Virus record (IMG/VR): IMGVR_UViG_3300043436_001160
Coordinates: 1 to 64,000 of that record
From: a virus
Length of the DNA stretch: 64,000 bases
Reading direction: 5' to 3' (one strand)
Part shown: positions 62,101 to 64,000 of the stretch, one piece after another
How positions within the stretch are numbered: position 1 is the stretch's first letter
Layout of the letters: each line of letters starts with the position of its first letter
Notes under the pieces: model-generated
Databases searched by the model: none
Seen by the model: the letters and a program-made list of their open reading frames with translations, nothing else
Told to the model about the DNA's origin: nothing
Position numbers and translations under genes: made by a program

Positions 62101-64000
62101 AAAACAAAAGATCGCAGAGCACTAGATGCAATTTCATTTATGGGTATCAGTCGGACTGAAGTTTCTGAAAAAATGCAAGCTCTAACTGCATGGCAAGCAA
62201 AAAGTAAACGACGTATTACCGAAAGTGAGATGTTAAGACAAGGAAACAGAAGAGCTTTTATTTCTCACTTTGTCACTAAGGGTATAGAAAGACGTGGTAA
62301 TAGAGTTGATACGCCATTTACATTAGCTGGAATCTTTAGAAACTCTTGGCTTTCTGGTCCACTAGGTGAAAAGATTATCTCAGGAGTTATTCAAAATGGT
62401 GCATTAAATGCATTAACAGCAACTGAACTTACATGGAATTCTCCATTTGCTCCCATGGTTGTAATTGCTGATCTGCTAGACCATACTGCGGCAACAACTT
62501 CAGGTAGTTTTAAATCAAATGTAGGTGGCATTGCTAATCAAAAGCATCAAATAGATGTGTATGCCCATAACGTCTTAAGAACATGGGGTGAAATTTCCTC
62601 AGAATATACAAAGCCTGAAAAGCAATTACAAATTGTAACCAGTGTTATTGAAGCACTTACCCTTAAGAAAACTCCAACGACAACTGATAAAAAGGAATAT
62701 GATTATATTCTAAAACTATCTGAAGCTATTAAACTTATGCGAGATCGTATGGTTGAATTGATGAATGAAAATCAATTGTTAGAACCAGGAGAAGATCTAA
62801 AGGTAGACGAGTTTCCAATTAAACTAAGAAACTTTTCATTGCTTTCTGAAGAACAACGAGAAGTTGGTTATACGGAAATTAGAAAAGCTTTGATGGATAA
62901 GCAACGAAGTTTACTAAAGCACAATGGAGAAAACTCTCCTTTCTCTAGTCTTGTATTATTTACTTCAGGATCTTTACCATATCTATTACCAACAGAAAAG
63001 ATGTCCCCTACCGATGCTAACTTTATTGAGATTGTAAAGAATGATATCAAGAGTGGAACAGCTACAGTAGTTACTTCAGGTCGTCAAGCTTTAATAAATC
63101 ACTTGATTAGAAAGATTGCAGACAAAGGAGTTAAAACTGGAACATATTCAAAGATAAGTGTATATGCTGATAACTCCTCTGAAGCTATTATGAATGACAT
63201 TCAAGATGAACTTTATTCTGTATGTTACATGACTAGAGAAGGTAACGTAACTATGAATAAAGCATTTGCTGGAATGACTACTCAGAATATGGAAGTATTG
63301 TTAAAAGATTACACAGATGCTATTGAACATAAAACAGTAGATTCTAAGACTAAAGAAAAATTTGATTCAATTAAATCAAACGAACAAGCAATGTCTTTGT
63401 TTAATATCCCAACCCAAGCTATTGGTATCTTACCACAAGCATTTGATACAATGGGATCTAATGATGTCTTGGCTATTGAATTCTTAAGTAAAGTTGGGGT
63501 TTCTTCTCACTTGTTTAGAAAAGATGCGTTCCACTTAAATGCAGAAGATGTATTTGTGAATGGCTCAGTTGAACTTAAGCAACTATTTGATTGGCATATT
63601 GATTCAGCTTTCAAGTCTTTAGCACGAGGTACAGGATATGACCTTGTTGAAAGAATCTTGTTACAAGAACTTTCAGGTATTCCTGGAGCTTACTTTAACA
63701 TTGCTCAGTTACTTAATATGCTAGAAGCTGAAACAAACTCTACTGGTGTAGAAGCTGCTAATTTCCATCTATTAGATGCATCAGGCACTCCAATTGATAA
63801 TACACGAAGTAAAGTTCTTATGCAACATGCTATTGAAAGAGCAAGATTAGCTCATAAAGAAATTCGTGGTACTTTAACTAATGATGATTTAGACTTAGGT
63901 AGTACAATGAGCAAAGTCAATTCCGCAGCAAAACAATTAGTTGCATTTAGATATGGTGTTAATATTAACTTTGCAACAGCTTTAGTTGAAGCACCTAACG
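53137..64000 (+). CDS. Giant virion/ejection protein with DEDDy exonuclease domain (partial)
   Basis: The frame stays open from ATG 53137 (AAGGAG seven bases upstream) for 3,621 complete codons to the window edge; the end is missing. Residues about 100-330 are coiled-coil rich. Residues 610-825 contain a 3'-5' exonuclease pattern: ISFDIETFG (D616, E618), HNGNNFDFPQL (D704), and YSENDAD (Y815-x3-D819), the DEDDy set. Near 2759-2775 RFAEELLHIARVKF resembles a zincin helix but has Glu instead of the first His. No RNA-polymerase motif was seen in the parts read. Gene order makes it the gp16-like internal protein, here giant and enzyme-bearing, like polyvalent phage proteins. Confidence 0.85.
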   Translation, partial: MLCDIPNITKEFEKLISKGVPVDTAEIIIRGKLRAASNPVSEKVLNELFPKPIAQELTEDEKNELADIWDTIATRFSTPSRDFYVEFLDSIGKADLRETFGLIVGDKQQRLFELVKKSGLDIENYQVVQYQHINRINELITAHQKLGNEEFVKDLQDVLLKEQAKLEQRKENANNLGEKIKEREIKAAVIKSLLAIAEKIDISIITETEKVFKADLENLLSKIEKYVETAKNLRAKLDRAYTAWKAADPTRRSKLRETYYKLKKELTPKIKEATKEGAKLVRESDKKRLEFISKTYKDRLGKSLGARDKTFSEVIFRLEQELNKIQGEMVNLSLRAVAQDTTNLTRSTSEIITHQTRMRTVAEAGAKMRVDNFVARLDTTNAPTLQELTETFGEPAYNMIVNQRDPIKLADGSETKDLTNPNKKEIIAAGRLWKNLMMQTATAGFYSEDPADITEEAINLIETIAMGRTIVDSSSPEAIDPSFAPANTAEDRLAMATPGVIPDYNRFKTEDEAVRALEGTIRRLYSVFGFKHFNGIIPEKLIRQVLDPKLMDINPKAWQSAQISYLKSKPFNDIQTQDQINLRRGMILSHGGNPDIMPEFNDPLWFGDNSKLISFDIETFGDIYHPTDKVDGVYSIQIKMKDGIHPPQTKILVNSGGVLVDAKSVITPDRDPITKDQLTKFLGDLENFQNEGFKVITHNGNNFDFPQLKKHVNDVDLLARVAIRSIDLLANITSAVPGRTWHQKQKTKGKKLKELAKANLPEATPRTAYDGRVQFTSGYPIDLTTGTEIKLSSDGIKPLWDEAKASGEWYRFDAYSENDADITIDLFEYMFNSKTSELKLISEGSVSPSIISVGKPLSNLFLNNDTTHISGDSLENSLGDLKNITPQMTDQIESALYTEAGGYDAHKVLDIFTGWWLKALMGNEIKYGRKLEQIKQALAIKAEKEVLFDTILVDIAGKNRNAIGPLLKTKFDKYGFVLTLNYKTDGVTDGLVEINDESDPTTGNFKIEGTFNESILYSQRVSDPERYENAVLKSFLETINNPKIKYRFRKALETRVNARKRLEDETDAEYWNSVIKDYLRPLIPGFFTLADFGNSNVDWKPADEVGIAIAQVMMDQKPGMTVSDVLIHNGHSIEEIFQIDEQAQFKSQGSLGRRKELAVLDPLDVNMAQPHALSKEEAAYDGFRLIQRVNHLLDMNIDLTMESDIEAWLKKPIKQEEGDAIASIVNEQILSIVPDVAARGVFTSIPSLAEKKRITEEHLYNIPKLLMSINHDCFYIGIGQPQRFLNEDLPVFFFNDAINPGGPTGAALMGGAMDQLAWMINFGMVTDQEFNTILGSVERGIELLRREGPNAIAIGNKTDYAFQGKHNILAMMLAMQDGNLNLVNDILAKFGATDGMGNVATLESERIIVNKKDLGDPRFKVYDLLFGYKERQADGTEKTIDGIFPDMLDNPDKYKLTVEVHNSLKSIGPKLNNLAADRTKLKEFFKGAITPRMYQAGLPGITKGLSDKNAANDLGFTEEEIDSLATVLLRANMIENMSIVDAALGFSSTDIKELKTILLNYKQKLSADKLRAYVGSSATKAAKDKAARLNSLKGWYSKSLDQVSNSLARFKGISPIDVRRKTEVETEKEKIKKDWETRLTEASEIWNTRAVEDMSTDEYHTLMYDLNVVLAGGKEALENQLMLYALRRRAATPYVIEEDAIDLQQLVSTPHISKEDYQRWLNKEIFFRYGVEAASGRNHMVGWYGIGPEGSKYAQPRVVAPKDSTDVERDLFKKEMGSDYNPFGLWDIKEITSKTTRDMDTLFLRSVMIDLARFYKPPVFTGYPMMAESREMYFKAVEERSAREIEAQEKAQYLDSFADEHEFTINGETITNKERKVRNRKLSGTVGQRVRMRTKLSGTGNESLVLDAKIDGIGALRPNYADIDFTQRGIYALAQAQHRARIKNNESLTLAKTLDKPDTFGPNDFVDKSLRGFVSPWDKNTMPYIPQSSEDIGALVALGSKNAIEVKAVQLQNTLEAFAKENNLEDLVARGDWTRLFVIKQIKEKALYPTLSTLRKIQKPSPTSTSLDRMLPIKEARVKFHDGLIKVAGINSIALSGNHKFSVTDLMASLDERALSIEDINEINSLYGEEPGWIQVLTWLATKGKVSRLMPLKFGLTIDAGVIARGKEGRQGIRGTSLIPITSFGFEIMQVYHFIQSTEIARKIATRLVPGSALDTPAVKKDSNGFIILESLNPLLDTKLYNQILQETMQNKAELTKQLMTTFTFVLDRSQTLRIMTNADQVYREDETEESLTRQGITNANVFTQKLVDNPGTLWLFTPDMVTDMLNEISNNKFFSEFTLGYQTKKELYQIKSDADILAQEEQAQMFEKMREDEEDMNDALLMLHKLNPGKAKPIIISDYRKTDLNGNPRLVIDFGAYMVNEAYYRGSQAKDVAEGSSNNVKVNLLVSRDGTTELKKTSVTIPTADMPYVSTLINVINKARASGFHEQADKISDFVEKYGRIEKETDPKELIVKKKFKGVRTSTVVLKLAAMSFELAGNTEAQEALFTYFGFSSPEEVKTLKTKLAPVLDAMLYTTSVERHEVDSAYYITKAKLERQDFVDKNLSRDSVFVSEISRLTNKPDSRELRISIMKATDEVIQPMVEPEIASDLFKITASPAVFADPDSFMDSFADPGDRAIAEKIVANLDQLVADGIISARVRDMKLMLIGKLSQNNMEFIRNLGFEAYSSDSEPLMSASKRNGKYILGLNIKLAELTNETEMVFRFAEELLHIARVKFVSQNSQEWNNVVGLFSANRSRGMVREMLVAMSGRMPTEELESKVNYAMSNPDEFFAHVGAFVLLKDLFGNSETLDTLAARFQGIAAATSLWKRAFFMIKGMAKNILTTFAKLTNDPNYSDLYQEAEKAVMGVIENGFVARGDVGNPDAVYNTYKNSATTLNNKVISPVEQSQITILTSEIQALETLRNAEVAKDVATRDAVLIKKLNNDIETKTKDRRALDAISFMGISRTEVSEKMQALTAWQAKSKRRITESEMLRQGNRRAFISHFVTKGIERRGNRVDTPFTLAGIFRNSWLSGPLGEKIISGVIQNGALNALTATELTWNSPFAPMVVIADLLDHTAATTSGSFKSNVGGIANQKHQIDVYAHNVLRTWGEISSEYTKPEKQLQIVTSVIEALTLKKTPTTTDKKEYDYILKLSEAIKLMRDRMVELMNENQLLEPGEDLKVDEFPIKLRNFSLLSEEQREVGYTEIRKALMDKQRSLLKHNGENSPFSSLVLFTSGSLPYLLPTEKMSPTDANFIEIVKNDIKSGTATVVTSGRQALINHLIRKIADKGVKTGTYSKISVYADNSSEAIMNDIQDELYSVCYMTREGNVTMNKAFAGMTTQNMEVLLKDYTDAIEHKTVDSKTKEKFDSIKSNEQAMSLFNIPTQAIGILPQAFDTMGSNDVLAIEFLSKVGVSSHLFRKDAFHLNAEDVFVNGSVELKQLFDWHIDSAFKSLARGTGYDLVERILLQELSGIPGAYFNIAQLLNMLEAETNSTGVEAANFHLLDASGTPIDNTRSKVLMQHAIERARLAHKEIRGTLTNDDLDLGSTMSKVNSAAKQLVAFRYGVNINFATALVEAPN

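Noticed and set aside
53137-64000. N4-type virion RNA polymerase in the giant protein
   Set aside because: Size is similar, but no T/DxxGR, R-x3-K-x7-YG or HDS motif was seen; the phage already encodes a T7-type enzyme.
1-64000. Temperate lifestyle (integrase, repressor, attP)
   Set aside because: No recombinase or repressor motif was seen in the genes read; gene content is that of a virulent phage.

Overview
The window is most of a lytic, T7-like podovirus genome, read entirely on the + strand. The evidence is a single-subunit T7-type RNA polymerase, a T7-type primase-helicase, a family A DNA polymerase, a gp2.5-like single-strand binding protein, a gp6-like exonuclease, and a T7-style portal, scaffold, capsid, tail-tube and terminase set. 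Base composition is AT-rich. The four canonical tRNAs read A/T-ending codons (AUA, AGA, UUA, AAA), which suits an AT-rich phage in a host with different codon use. The genome is large for this group because the last gene is still open after 3,621 codons at the right edge. The best host clue is a phage-encoded secreted protein ending in a PTPG plus hydrophobic stretch plus RRRR tail, of the PEP-CTERM type. This form is familiar from Planctomycetes (Phycisphaerae-like); the host assignment is inference.

Layout. 1-1203: no credible gene, but a dense, more GC-rich array of perfect hairpins, GAAA tetraloops, a pseudoknot and a long-range loop-strand pairing. This is a candidate giant structured non-coding RNA (reminiscent of GOLLD/ROOL/OLE-type RNAs, class not assignable here). 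1223-1816: four tiny overlapping early genes, a terminator and a palindrome-rich candidate control region (1854-1965). 1966-4688: small early genes and a DUF932 protein, closed by a strong terminator. 4822-10987: a possible cysteine peptidase-like protein, ThyX, RNA polymerase, metallophosphoesterase, ssDNA-binding protein, RusA-like resolvase and a cytidine/dCMP deaminase-like protein. 10988-13743: small genes mixed with four canonical tRNAs, two odd tRNA-like elements and a T7-promoter-like hairpin. 13771-20976: primase-helicase, DNA polymerase, HNH-like protein, dNMP kinase, 5'-3' exonuclease and a class II ribonucleotide reductase. 20986-35219: portal, receptor-binding or structural proteins interleaved with very small Lys/Cys-rich proteins, scaffold and major capsid protein (followed by a terminator). 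35219-45184: tail tubular A and B, tail fibre with a chitin-binding-like module, lysis and small-terminase cassette, the PEP-CTERM-like protein, and large terminase. 45196-64000: internal virion (ejection) proteins ending in a giant protein with a DEDDy exonuclease domain.

How it works together. The phage polymerase would transcribe the replication and structural genes. ThyX, deaminase, dNMP kinase and B12-dependent reductase form a self-contained dNTP and dTMP supply for the replisome. RusA plus the gp6-like nuclease would process recombination intermediates in place of T7 endonuclease I, which is not seen. The terminase fills a T7-type capsid. The gp14/15/16-like internal proteins, moved to the right end after terL, would be ejected with the DNA.

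Most interesting: the ~1.2 kb structured RNA, the exosortase-type surface protein inside the lysis/packaging cassette, and the >3,600-residue exonuclease-bearing virion protein. Functions are read from motifs by eye; no database search was run.
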